From assembly GCA_963701445.1 (NCBI GenBank), contig CAVPAM010000010.1:1-64000 (forward strand): a stretch of 64,000 nucleotides of DNA, written 5' to 3'. The stretch's first letter is position 1. Each line of letters opens with the position of its first letter. The position numbers and the translations under genes are program-made. Source of the stretch: CAKZLS01 sp963701445 (GTDB taxonomy: Bacteria > Pseudomonadota > Alphaproteobacteria > Rhodospirillales > Defluviicoccaceae). Positions 39,427 to 48,467 of this stretch are shown here, in pieces. Below the pieces are notes generated by a model that did no database searches, had not been told where the DNA came from, and worked only from the letters and a program-made list of their open reading frames with translations.

Positions 39427-41838
39427 CTAAGGCAACTTCGACAGAGTTACGCGGGCCTCCTCGATCCCGGGATAGCCGGATTCTGATGATACGGCTTTTT
39501 GCAACGCTTGGCGCGCTTGGTCGTGCTTGCCAAGAGCCTTGAGAACCATACCCAGATGGTACTGGATCTGCGGAATATCCCCTTGAAGTTCAGCGGCTTT
39601 GCCAATCAAGCTCAACGAACGATCATATTCGTTCATTCGGTAATAAATCCAGCCCAGGGTGTCCAAGAAGAAAGCGTTGTCTGAATTCTGGAAGCGCGCG
39701 GTAAGCTCCAGCGCTCGTTCCAGCATCTTTGGATCGTCGAAGCGGAAATCCGACAGCAGCGCGGCGAGGTTGTTGGCCGCGGCGTCCAAGTCGGGGTTTT
39801 TCTCGAGGATGATCTCATACGTCCCGATCGCCTCGTCGTGGCTGCCGTTTTTCTCATGGCTCAACGCAAGGGGGAACAAGAGAGCCACGCTATCAGGTTG
39901 CGATGCCAGACCTGACTGATAAATCTTGATGGCCTCGTCGGTTCTTCCTTGCTGTACAAGCAACTGTCCCAGACTGAGGTAAGGTACGGGCCAGGAATTG
40001 CGAAGCTCTATCGCCCGCTTGTAAGCCGTTTCCGCGGAACCGAAGTTTTCTTGGCGCGCATACAGCTGGCCCAAGAGATTATAGGCGAACGCGTTGTCCG
40101 GTGTGTCCGAGATGACCGTTTCAAGGAACAGAATACCCTCATCCAGGCGATCTTGCGCCGCATAGGATTGCGCGATTCCGGTCAGCAAGTCCGGAGCCCC
40201 GGGCTCAAGGAACAGGGCTTGCTTAAAAGCGGCGATCGCTTCCGAATGCTGACCTTGTGATTGATAGAGAGTGGCGGCGAGACGATTGCCCGTGGCCTTT
40301 TGTTCGGGCAACTCGAGAATACGCTTAATGACGTCCTCTGCCTCCGCCGATTTGTCGCCGGCGATCAGGATCCTTGCCTTTGCTTGGAGCGCGGTCGCCG
40401 AACCCGGCTCGATTTCCAATGACTCGTCCAGCAAGCGAAGCGCTTCTTCATGGTTGCCCCGCTGCGCCGACAACAATGCGAGACGTTCCCGAGTCTGAAC
40501 ATCTTGCGCGTCAAGTTGGACAATCGTTTTCATCGTATCCATCGCGAGGTCGATGTCGCCGTTGCGGACTTGCGCCTGAGCCATCATTTGCAAAGCGGGT
40601 TTGAATTCCGGAGTTTCCCTCAACAGGCGGCGCAAATCGGTGATCGCTTGATCGTGGTCTCCGGCCTCAAGCGCCAATCCGGCCTTAAGGAGTAGAGCCT
40701 GGGTATTTGCCGGGTCCTCCTCGACCACCTTTTCAATGAGCTCTTGGGCCGCGTCCCGATCGTTGGCGGCAATACGAAGCTTGGCGAGCGTTACCCGCGC
40801 CCGAAGTCCGTTGGGGCCGATGTCGTCAAGTTGGACAATTTGGCGGAGCACGTCCTCGGCGCGATCGACCATGTTCTGCTTGGTGAAGAGATCCGCGAGA
40901 CGAAAATAATATGCGTATTCTTTCGGTTCGGCCTCGATGAACGCACGGAGCTCTTTTTCCGCGGCCTCGTAACCCTGTTTCCGAGCCAATAGTTCGACCA
41001 GGAGAAGTTTCGCCTGGGCGCCGCCCACGTTGCTTGCCATTGCTTCGCGCAATACCTGTTCGGCATCCGGGATCCGATCCCTCGCCACGTACAATTTCGC
41101 GAGAGCCACGCGGTGAGTGTAATTGTCGGGCTCAATTAAAAATAATTCTCTGTAAACGTTTGCCGCAGAATCAAATTCCTCTTTCTCTATGAGCAGTTTT
41201 ATCTTAAATAATCGTAGGGACGTATTATTCTCGTTTAAATCCAAGGATCGATTTATTTCTTGGAGTGCCTTCTCGCTATCCCCATGCTTCGCATAGATGG
41301 CTGCCAGGAGCGCGGCTGCTTCGATATTTTCTGGTTCAGTCGATAGCGCAAGCCGTGCTTGCTCTTCCGCCTTGTCGAGTTTCTCCTGGCGAAAGTATAT
41401 TTTTCCGAACAGCGCCATTTGTTTCGGATTGCCTTGATCAAGAGTCTTGGCCGTTTCGGCGTGCTTGACCGCATCCTCCATTTTCTTGGCCAGGAGATAG
41501 TAGTTTCCGAGCTTGACGTGGGCGTCAAAGTGATCCGGCTTTCTCTTCACGACCATATCGAATTTGTTGAAAGCAAGCCGGAATTCGCCCTGTTTTTCGT
41601 CGATGAGTCCCAGGTGGTAGAGCGCGTCAATGCCCTTAGGATTGATTTGGAGGGCATTCTTGAATTCAAGGCTCGCTTTTACATAGTCACCTTGTTCATA
41701 AAGTGCCTTTCCCCGTTCAACGTATTTTTTCTCACGCTCCTCGGCCCCGCCGCACGTAACGAGGACAAACGTCGCGAACACGAGCACCGCCATTCTTAGG
41801 CGGCTGGGCGCAAGTAGCGAACCGAAAACCTTGGTCAT
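39427..41838 (-). CDS. prsT: Exosortase-system TPR-repeat lipoprotein (PrsT-like)
   Basis: 803 aa from ATG 41838; the frame opens further upstream, but this start precedes a lipoprotein signal whose lipobox is LVTC. Then MEREKKYVERG-like GKALYEQGDYVKASLEFKNALQINPKG begins a run of about twenty TPR repeats that fills the protein. PrsT proteins are a marker of PEP-CTERM/exosortase loci and probably scaffold exopolysaccharide export at the outer membrane. The gene heads toward the tailspike-like gene (convergent, 74 bp between stops) and lies downstream of the sugar-transferase and exosortase genes on the same strand. Confidence 0.88.
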   Translation of the reverse strand: MTKVFGSLLAPSRLRMAVLVFATFVLVTCGGAEEREKKYVERGKALYEQGDYVKASLEFKNALQINPKGIDALYHLGLIDEKQGEFRLAFNKFDMVVKRKPDHFDAHVKLGNYYLLAKKMEDAVKHAETAKTLDQGNPKQMALFGKIYFRQEKLDKAEEQARLALSTEPENIEAAALLAAIYAKHGDSEKALQEINRSLDLNENNTSLRLFKIKLLIEKEEFDSAANVYRELFLIEPDNYTHRVALAKLYVARDRIPDAEQVLREAMASNVGGAQAKLLLVELLARKQGYEAAEKELRAFIEAEPKEYAYYFRLADLFTKQNMVDRAEDVLRQIVQLDDIGPNGLRARVTLAKLRIAANDRDAAQELIEKVVEEDPANTQALLLKAGLALEAGDHDQAITDLRRLLRETPEFKPALQMMAQAQVRNGDIDLAMDTMKTIVQLDAQDVQTRERLALLSAQRGNHEEALRLLDESLEIEPGSATALQAKARILIAGDKSAEAEDVIKRILELPEQKATGNRLAATLYQSQGQHSEAIAAFKQALFLEPGAPDLLTGIAQSYAAQDRLDEGILFLETVISDTPDNAFAYNLLGQLYARQENFGSAETAYKRAIELRNSWPVPYLSLGQLLVQQGRTDEAIKIYQSGLASQPDSVALLFPLALSHEKNGSHDEAIGTYEIILEKNPDLDAAANNLAALLSDFRFDDPKMLERALELTARFQNSDNAFFLDTLGWIYYRMNEYDRSLSLIGKAAELQGDIPQIQYHLGMVLKALGKHDQARQALQKAVSSESGYPGIEEARVTLSKLP

Positions 41839-42103
41839 ATTCTGTCCCCGGAAGATACGTTTCAAAGACCTGTGTAAGATGCCGGTAACCGGCGGCGTGA
41901 GGAAAACTACCGCGTGACCGCGGTTGAAACCTGTTCCGACGCGAGGGATTAAATGCGGTGCCATCCGTTAAATACCCTAGGTTGCAACATCCCATCCTGA
42001 TTTAGATGACCGCGGATCGATATATCAGGGGTCGCGGTCGCGCGGGAGCGCTTCTCAATACCCTGTGATGCGCGCGGTTCACGAATTTCTTTAACCCTGA
42101 CGT

Positions 42104-43729
42104 TCAGAAAAACACACCTCGCAGGCCGATTGTTCCCAAGCTAATCAGGGAACCCATTCGTATTGTGGAGTATCCACGTTGATCGCGCGTTAATATAAAC
42201 TCGCTCGCATAAAATACGACGATCAGCATGATCGCAACCTCCCCAATTTGATACTGAGCGAGCGTGTTACCGGACAGGTTCGGGACGGCGAGGGCGAGAA
42301 ACAGGATTAACAGGTCTTGCGGGGTCACTTGAAAGAGGTCGCGTCGAGTAACGCGAATCGCCAGAATCAACGCGATTGTCAACGTGAGCAGATAAGTACC
42401 GAGTATCCAGGTCGGAGCAACGCTGTCGATTTTCCATGATGCGATCAAGTAGGCCGCGACGACGGTCGCCAGATACGCGCTCAGCCTCAATAAGATCAAG
42501 GATCGGGATTTGAGCAGGACGATTGCCGCGATGGACAATCCGGCGACACTCAGGGCCAAAACGGACAGATCGGTCGATACCCGCACGGGTACGAAAGCCC
42601 CCGCGATCATGAAGCCCGCGACCGCGTAACGGACATACTTGATCGCAAACGCCGGAAGCCAGGTTTGTTTCCTTAGCCAACGATTTCGCTTCTCGACAAA
42701 TTCTCCATCCGGCAGATCGGGGCGCATGCGCCAGCCGAGGGCCTTGGCCGTATAAAGGGAGGCAATGGAAACCGCGCATATGAGCACAAAAACGGAAACA
42801 ACCAGAGCATCCGACTCGTAGCGGAATGCAAGCGCGCTGCAGACCATGAGTGCCTGCACGATATAGATGATGCATACGGCTTCGTAATGGGTGAAGGAGA
42901 GGTCCAGGATTTTGTGATGAATATGATTGCGGTCCGCCGCGAATGGCGAGCGCCCGGCAAGGACCCGTTGAGTCATGACCGACAGCGTGTCCAGGATTGG
43001 CAAGCCGAGCAGGAGGAGTGGCAAACCGGCATTGAGGGCTTGGTGGTGCTTTTCCAGCAGAAGTATCGAGAGAATTGCGGTTGTAAAGCCGAGAAATTGA
43101 CTGCCGGCATCCCCCATGAAAACAAAGGCCGGGTGAGTATTGAAGCGCAGGAATCCGAATACGCTCCCCATGGCGGCGAGGGCGATCACCACCAGCGGAT
43201 ATCCGCCACTTTCATATGCCAGGACCCCGATGACACTGAGCGTGAGAAGAACGCAGCCTCCCGCCAGTCCATCGAGCCCGTCGAACAAGTTGACCGCGTT
43301 GGTAACGCCTAGCAGGAACAGAAGTGTGAGCGGATAGGTGACGTAGGGCGGCGCGGCATCGAGACCGAAGAAGGGAACGTGCTCGATCAGGGCTCCACCT
43401 TGCATCGCCACGATGGCGGCAATGCCTTGACCCAAGAACTTCCACTTGTAGTTAAGCGGACTGATGTCGTCCCAAACGCCGAAGATAAGAATGATCGTCG
43501 CGCCGACGAGGTAGCTCGATATGGTCCGGTCAAGCGGCACCCACATCAGGATGGGGAGGATGGTACCGATGGCGATGGCGATCCCGCCACATCGAGGGAC
43601 GGCTTGCGAATGGATTTTGCGTGGGGCCGGTTCGTCCATAAGTCGCAATTTGCGCGAAAACCGCATAAGCGGGGGGATCGCCACGAGCGTCACGAAAAGG
43701 GCGACGACGAAGCTGAAAAACGCCGTCAT
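42104..43729 (-). CDS. MraY/WecA-type undecaprenyl-phosphate sugar-1-phosphate transferase
   Basis: 541-aa polytopic membrane protein. The first Asp motif region is LMDEPAPRKIHSQAVPRCGG, followed by NLFDGLDGLAGG and FMGDAGSQFLGF; the cytoplasmic His loop is RNHIHHKILDLSFTHYEA. These are the catalytic landmarks of polyprenyl-phosphate sugar-phosphate transferases, which start glycan assembly on the lipid carrier. About 200 extra C-terminal residues form more membrane helices than WecA has (usual length about 350-380). Together with WecB at 45.8 kb it points to an N-acetylhexosamine-initiated exopolysaccharide. Confidence 0.88.
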   Translation of the reverse strand: MTAFFSFVVALFVTLVAIPPLMRFSRKLRLMDEPAPRKIHSQAVPRCGGIAIAIGTILPILMWVPLDRTISSYLVGATIILIFGVWDDISPLNYKWKFLGQGIAAIVAMQGGALIEHVPFFGLDAAPPYVTYPLTLLFLLGVTNAVNLFDGLDGLAGGCVLLTLSVIGVLAYESGGYPLVVIALAAMGSVFGFLRFNTHPAFVFMGDAGSQFLGFTTAILSILLLEKHHQALNAGLPLLLLGLPILDTLSVMTQRVLAGRSPFAADRNHIHHKILDLSFTHYEAVCIIYIVQALMVCSALAFRYESDALVVSVFVLICAVSIASLYTAKALGWRMRPDLPDGEFVEKRNRWLRKQTWLPAFAIKYVRYAVAGFMIAGAFVPVRVSTDLSVLALSVAGLSIAAIVLLKSRSLILLRLSAYLATVVAAYLIASWKIDSVAPTWILGTYLLTLTIALILAIRVTRRDLFQVTPQDLLILFLALAVPNLSGNTLAQYQIGEVAIMLIVVFYASEFILTRDQRGYSTIRMGSLISLGTIGLRGVFF

Positions 43730-43930
43730 GGATGAACCGATCGCGTGCCGGAACGCGGGAAAAGCTCAAAAACAGAATTTGTTCCGGACCTTATGCACAT
43801 TTTCGTTTAACTGACTCTCGCGGCAAAGTGTATTTCGCTAAAGGACGCATGGAGAAATACCGGCCTGGGCTGAAGTCTGCTCTCCATGGCGTGAGGGTGA
43901 TGGAAACCGAGCGTGCCCCCCTTAACCCCA

Positions 43931-45508
43931 TCAGTCGGGTATGAATTTGGAGGTTTGCGGATAGGCCTGTTCCAGGAACCGCGCGAGACGCTGATCCGCG
44001 CTGGCCAAATCCTCGTTGGGGCGCACCATTGTCGTTACACGCACCAACGCTCCGTCGGTGCGGTTGCGCGTCAGCGCATCCCAGAAAATCATCCACTTCA
44101 CCTTGTATTCGTTGGTCATCTGCCGGCCCCTTTGGTCAAACCAGTAGTAGACCAGTTGCTTGGCCGAGCCTTTTGAGATCACGGCACGATTGACTTGCAG
44201 CGCGCGGCCATTTTTCTCGGTGCCATCGATCGTTACCTTTGAAAGATCGCTGATTTCCCATCCACCGCCAGGAATGCAGGATCTCGGGGAGTGGACCGAC
44301 GCTCCCTTACGCTGCGACTCGTAAAACGCCACGTATAAATTGACCGGGCTCTTGTCTTGAGGGCTCCAATAGTCGGCGATCACGTATTCGTCGAGCTTCA
44401 GGACATCCAAGTATTTTTGCTCGATATGACTTTCCCGTCCGCGCCAGTCTCCGAGCGTCATCGGAAATACGGCAAGAGTTTCGCGTTCGGGAACGATTTC
44501 CGCGCGTTCCGGAATGAGAACCGTACCGGCCGCGGTTGCCATGACCAATACCACCGAGGATAGATATGCGCGCGGTGGCGTCCAGCCCTTGACCGCGGTC
44601 GACACGGCGTCCAGTCCCGGCAAGTCGAGATTGAGCAAGTCGCGCAGCGGTCCCTTGAACCCCGTCAGCCGCGCCAGCAGTATGATCTCGCCGAACAGAA
44701 GCACGACGCCCGCCATGAAAATAAACCATCCCTCGAAATCATGCAGAAACCCCTCCGCCATCGCGATCCCGCCGTAGTTCACCAGAACGCCGGTCACGCC
44801 GATCCGAAAACTGTTCAAGAAGATGGTCCATGGCGCCGCCGACAGGAAAATGACGGCCTTCTGCCAGAACGGGCCTTTGTAGAGATAAGCGCAAAGAAAC
44901 CCGAAACTCATCAGCGGGAACAGATACCGCAAGCCGTTACAGGCCTCGACAACCTGGAGCTGATAAACACCGAGGTCGATGACATTGCCCTCCAAGAACA
45001 CGGGAATACCCAGGATGCGAATAACGGCGACCCCGAGTTCGGAGGAAATGAGCTGCATTTTGCTGGAAAGGCCGTGATACAGGAAGGTGGGCAGCGGCAC
45101 CATGAAGATGAGGTACGCCAGCGGGGGCCATAATCGCCGCATGCCCCGCAGTCCGACGCATGCCAGGACGATGCCGAAAATGGTCAGGAGAAAGGCGTAT
45201 TCGACGACCGTGTAGAGAGTGCCCCACTCTCCCATGAGGGCAACGACAAAGCCCAACCCGACGACAATAAAGCCGATCCAGCTGCCTTTCGGTTCAATAT
45301 GTCGAAGGTCGGGAATTCGCTGCCAAACGAGCAAGGCGCAAATGATCGGAATGAGATAGCCGTGACTGTATTCGTCGCGTCCCCATGCCGTCACCATGTG
45401 GCTCAAGCCGTTGTGGAAGACGAGCGCAAGTCCAGCCACGACAACGAGCGCTGAAACGGCCCAAAGGATCGGCTTGGCGGTCGGCTCGCTCGTTACAGCG
45501 GTGCTCAT
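43931..45508 (-). CDS. Exosortase fused to EpsI domain (XrtA/XrtD type)
   Basis: 525 aa. The first 300 residues are an eight-helix exosortase with the catalytic triad in order: Cys190 in QLQVVEACNGLRYLFPL, Arg235 in FLNSFRIGVTGVLV, His256 in AEGFLHDFEGW. The remaining 200 residues are a periplasmic EpsI/DUF3485 domain (LGDWRGRESHIEQKYLDVLKLDEYV; SPRSCIPGGGWEI). Exosortases cut and anchor proteins with C-terminal PEP-CTERM or VPLPA-CTERM tails; EpsI accompanies them in polysaccharide loci. Whether this is XrtA or XrtD cannot be settled by eye. No sorting-signal protein was found in the window. Confidence 0.88.
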   Translation of the reverse strand: MSTAVTSEPTAKPILWAVSALVVVAGLALVFHNGLSHMVTAWGRDEYSHGYLIPIICALLVWQRIPDLRHIEPKGSWIGFIVVGLGFVVALMGEWGTLYTVVEYAFLLTIFGIVLACVGLRGMRRLWPPLAYLIFMVPLPTFLYHGLSSKMQLISSELGVAVIRILGIPVFLEGNVIDLGVYQLQVVEACNGLRYLFPLMSFGFLCAYLYKGPFWQKAVIFLSAAPWTIFLNSFRIGVTGVLVNYGGIAMAEGFLHDFEGWFIFMAGVVLLFGEIILLARLTGFKGPLRDLLNLDLPGLDAVSTAVKGWTPPRAYLSSVVLVMATAAGTVLIPERAEIVPERETLAVFPMTLGDWRGRESHIEQKYLDVLKLDEYVIADYWSPQDKSPVNLYVAFYESQRKGASVHSPRSCIPGGGWEISDLSKVTIDGTEKNGRALQVNRAVISKGSAKQLVYYWFDQRGRQMTNEYKVKWMIFWDALTRNRTDGALVRVTTMVRPNEDLASADQRLARFLEQAYPQTSKFIPD

Positions 45509-45751
45509 GTCAGATGCTCGCGTCCTTCTACCAATCGCGACTCACCAATTTCCGAATGTCCAATGAGCTACGCCGCGTCGAACTGGGACCAGCGCATGAT
45601 AGGCGTTGAATGGTTTCGGAATCATAAACCCGGAAGTACTGGTCAAAATGGCATGACCTCCGCGAGGGGCAGCGAGCGCCGCGGATTGTTTGCCCACGAC
45701 ACATGGAGTCCTTTTGAAGGATCGACTCCTAATTCACTGCGCCGCCGGACG

Positions 45752-46915
45752 CTACGCACCGATCATCAACACTGGCGCAACCTCCTGCTCACCCGTTATC
45801 GAAGCGACGATCCGCTGGCTTGCTCGACCATCGCCATAAGGATTGTGCGCACGGCTCATGACCTCGTATTCCATGGGATCGTCGAGCAGCCTCTCGCTCC
45901 GATCCAGGATCTTGCCGCCGTCGGTCCCCACAAGGGTTACGGTTCCAGCTTGCACCGCTTCCGGACGTTCGGTCACATCCCGCATGACCAACACCGGTTT
46001 GCCGAGAGACGGCGCTTCCTCCTGCACCCCGCCCGAATCCGTAATGATCAAATGACATCGGCTCATGAGATACACGAAATCGAGGTAGTCAGCGGGTTCG
46101 ATCAGATGGACGCTGGACCTGTTTCCGAGAATGCGCATGACCGGTTCGCGAACATTCGGGTTCAAGTGAACGGGATAGACGATTTGAACGTCCTCACGTG
46201 CGCTGAGCGTCGCCAAGGCCTGGCATATGCGCTCGAAACCCGGGCCGAAATTCTCCCGGCGATGGCCGGTCACGAGGATCATCCGACGTCCGCTGGTGCC
46301 GGCGGGGCCATCCAGAAAGGGAAATCTGGCATCCAGCGTCTGCTTCAGGGCGCTATCCCCGCGTATCATTCCGATCACGTGGAACAGCGCGTCGATCACG
46401 GTGTTGCCGGTTACGATGATCCGATCGTCGGCGACGCCTTCCCGCAGCAGATTCCTTCTCGAGCTTTCCGTCGGGGCGAAAAACACATCCGCGATGGCGT
46501 CCGCCAGCTTCCGGTTCATTTCTTCCGGCCATGGCGCATAGATATCGCCGGTGCGCAATCCTGCCTCCACGTGGCCGACCGGGACTTTTCGATAGAACGC
46601 GGCAAGCGAGGCAGCGAATGTGCTGGTGGTGTCGCCATGCACCAGGACCCGATCCGGTTTGAAATCGTCGAGGACCGCCTCCATTCCCGTCAGGACCGCG
46701 GCGGTAATGTGGGTCAGACCCTGATTGCTCTGCATCACGTTGAGGTCGTAGTCAGGTTTGATGCGGAACAGTTCGAGGACCTGATCCAGCATGTCGCGGT
46801 GCTGGGCCGTCACGCATACCCGGGACTGAACCCCGGGAGTTCTCTCAAGAGCATTTACGACCGGCGCCATTTTAATGGCCTCGGGCCGCGTTCCGAAAAC
46901 AGTCAAAATTCGCAT
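45752..46915 (-). CDS. wecB: UDP-N-acetylglucosamine 2-epimerase (non-hydrolysing)
   Basis: 387-aa GT-B-fold epimerase making UDP-ManNAc. Motifs run as expected: MRILTVFGTRPEAIKMAPVV at the start, VHGDTTSTFAAS, VEAGLRTGDIYAPWPEEMNR, VTGHRRENFG and SDSGGVQEEAPSLGKPVLV...TERPE. It supplies the sugar nucleotide for the neighbouring polysaccharide genes. First gene of the leftward set, separated from the exosortase gene by 243 bp, so it may have its own transcript. Confidence 0.95.
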   Translation of the reverse strand: MRILTVFGTRPEAIKMAPVVNALERTPGVQSRVCVTAQHRDMLDQVLELFRIKPDYDLNVMQSNQGLTHITAAVLTGMEAVLDDFKPDRVLVHGDTTSTFAASLAAFYRKVPVGHVEAGLRTGDIYAPWPEEMNRKLADAIADVFFAPTESSRRNLLREGVADDRIIVTGNTVIDALFHVIGMIRGDSALKQTLDARFPFLDGPAGTSGRRMILVTGHRRENFGPGFERICQALATLSAREDVQIVYPVHLNPNVREPVMRILGNRSSVHLIEPADYLDFVYLMSRCHLIITDSGGVQEEAPSLGKPVLVMRDVTERPEAVQAGTVTLVGTDGGKILDRSERLLDDPMEYEVMSRAHNPYGDGRASQRIVASITGEQEVAPVLMIGA

Positions 46916-46977
46916 GGGTCGATCCAGCGCTTGATTACAACTTAAGGGGTTATTTTATGTTGTTTATGCTCGTTTTC

Positions 46978-47006
46978 AATGATGAAATGCAGCATTGATC
47001 ATCATT
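46978..47006. repeat. Near-perfect inverted repeat between wecB and the Crp-type regulator
   Basis: AATGATGA-AATGC-A-GCATT-GA-TCATCATT: the outer 8-bp arms (46978-46985 and 46999-47006) and inner 5-bp arms are perfect. It is A/T-rich and lies 69 bp upstream of wecB and 155 bp upstream of the regulator. No T tract follows on either strand, so a terminator is unlikely; an operator for the divergent genes is plausible. Confidence 0.5.
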
Positions 47007-47160
47007 TTCAGGCTCCGTCCATAACCGACGCCCTCAATTGTCCCAACCATAGTCGGAAAAAAACAGCCGCCGCTACAAGTTTCCTTACTCAATCCATGCA
47101 CATCTGGGAGATAGGCCCCTCCAACATAATCCCTCTGCCTCATTTCGTGACGCGATTGCA

Positions 47161-47928
47161 ATGATGCCGGTTTGTGATACGGTTCGTTTCATGGATGACG
47201 AAGACAACCAAGGCTTGGCTTCGGACGTTGGCGATTTGTCGGATATTCGCCGAATTCTGGGGCAGAATTTCCTGTTTAGGTTTTTACCGCCTGCCGATCT
47301 CGATCGCTTGGGCGACCTTGCCATCCGGCGCGTATATGGCAAGAGCGAACCTATTTTCATGAAGGGCGACCCGGGCAATGCCATGATGGCGGTGCTGAGC
47401 GGCCGCGTGCAGATTTGCACCTATTCCAGCGATGGCCGGGAAGTGGTTCTCAATGTCATTCTTCCGGGCGAGGTGTTTGGTGAAATCGCGCTGATTGATG
47501 GCGGAGAGCGCACGGCGGATGCCTTTACCATGGAGACGACCGAGTTGCTCATCCTCAGCCGCCGGGATTTCCTGCCCTATCTCGAGCGCAATCCCAAGGT
47601 CTGCATCAAGCTGCTCGAGATGATGTGCTTGCGGATGCGATGGACCAGTGAGCAACTGGAGGATTTCAGCTTCCTCGATCTCCGCTCGCGGCTTGCGAAA
47701 AGGCTGCTGTACCTGGCGACCCTCCACGGCGAGGAGACAGAGAAAGGAACGCGGATCGGCGTTCGGTTGCCTCAACACCTCCTGGCCAGCATGATCGGAA
47801 CGTCGCGCGAAGCGGTCAATAAGCAGCTCCGGGCTTGGGAAGGAGAGGGGACCATCGATGTCAGCCGTGGCTCCGTTACCATCGTGAACCGCGAGGCACT
47901 GACGAAGGTCATCAGCGAAAGTTTTTGA
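47161..47928 (+). CDS. Crp/Fnr-family transcriptional regulator
   Basis: 255 aa. The N-terminal cyclic-nucleotide-binding barrel is complete, with KGDPGNAMMAVLSGRVQI, ILPGEVFGEIALIDGGERTADA matching the phosphate-binding cassette, and the long dimer helix. The C-terminal winged helix has LPQHLLASMIGTSREAVNKQLRAWEGEGTI. No N-terminal FNR cysteine set, so it is of the cNMP-responsive or ligand-free type. The start is unclear: ATGs at 47161, 47164 and 47191 are all possible and none has a good ribosome site. A likely regulator of the flanking surface genes, by position only. Confidence 0.88.
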   Translation: MMPVCDTVRFMDDEDNQGLASDVGDLSDIRRILGQNFLFRFLPPADLDRLGDLAIRRVYGKSEPIFMKGDPGNAMMAVLSGRVQICTYSSDGREVVLNVILPGEVFGEIALIDGGERTADAFTMETTELLILSRRDFLPYLERNPKVCIKLLEMMCLRMRWTSEQLEDFSFLDLRSRLAKRLLYLATLHGEETEKGTRIGVRLPQHLLASMIGTSREAVNKQLRAWEGEGTIDVSRGSVTIVNREALTKVISESF

Positions 47929-48467
47929 TCGTTTGCCAATCGTTGCGCAAAAAGCAGCAGGCGGCATCGGGCAGAACCGCACATAGCAATCGCAAAGGTT
48001 GCAAAACGATTAAAATTAATGGTAGTATTTTCCGTATGGCGCACTCGCTATGCGGGACGATCCGTCGGTAGGAAGTTGGGGCTTCCGGCGGATCCGGAAT
48101 TTTTTGGAGAGAGTGACGCCGTGGGCGTTGATCGGGTCCGACGGATCCGGCGGAGGAGGGTGTTATCCCGGCCGGTCGGGTTGGGTGAATACCGTCGAAT
48201 GGAACTCGCGACACCGCGGTTCCTCCCGCAGCTCTTCCGGCCCCGTGGGTACGGCTGTATCCATGCCGGCGCCGGGCGCGACCCCGCGGTTCTGACTCAA
48301 CGGAACATTCTCGCATGGGCCATTAGGGCCGGGATCCCGTTCTGGGATGGTCCCGTCTCGAAGCAACGAGTGTGCGATTGGATCTCCCATTTCCCCGCGT
48401 AGCCGGTGGGAAAGGGGAGGAGGAGCGTGCGCGGCCGCCAGGGCCATGGAAATGAAAGAGCAAGAAA
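47929..48467. other. Intergenic region upstream of the RTX peroxidase
   Basis: 539 bp. The first 100 bases are A/T-rich and carry a candidate promoter (47999-48028); the remaining 440 bases are GC-rich leader. An open frame of about 127 codons from 48019 lacks a ribosome site and protein-like sequence, so it is not called. Confidence 0.4.
47999..48028 (+). promoter_or_regulatory. Candidate sigma-70 promoter for the RTX peroxidase gene
   Basis: TTGCAA at 47999-48004, an 18-base spacer that is A/T-rich, and TAGTAT at 48023-48028. Moderate match; it would give a leader of about 430 bases. Confidence 0.4.

Noticed and set aside
46978..47006. FNR/CRP consensus box
   Set aside because: The palindrome does not fit TTGAT-N4-ATCAA or TGTGA-N6-TCACA spacing, so only an unspecified inverted repeat is reported.
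48019..48402. 127-codon frame upstream of the RTX peroxidase
   Set aside because: No ribosome site, Arg-rich low-information sequence and no family; more likely untranslated leader.
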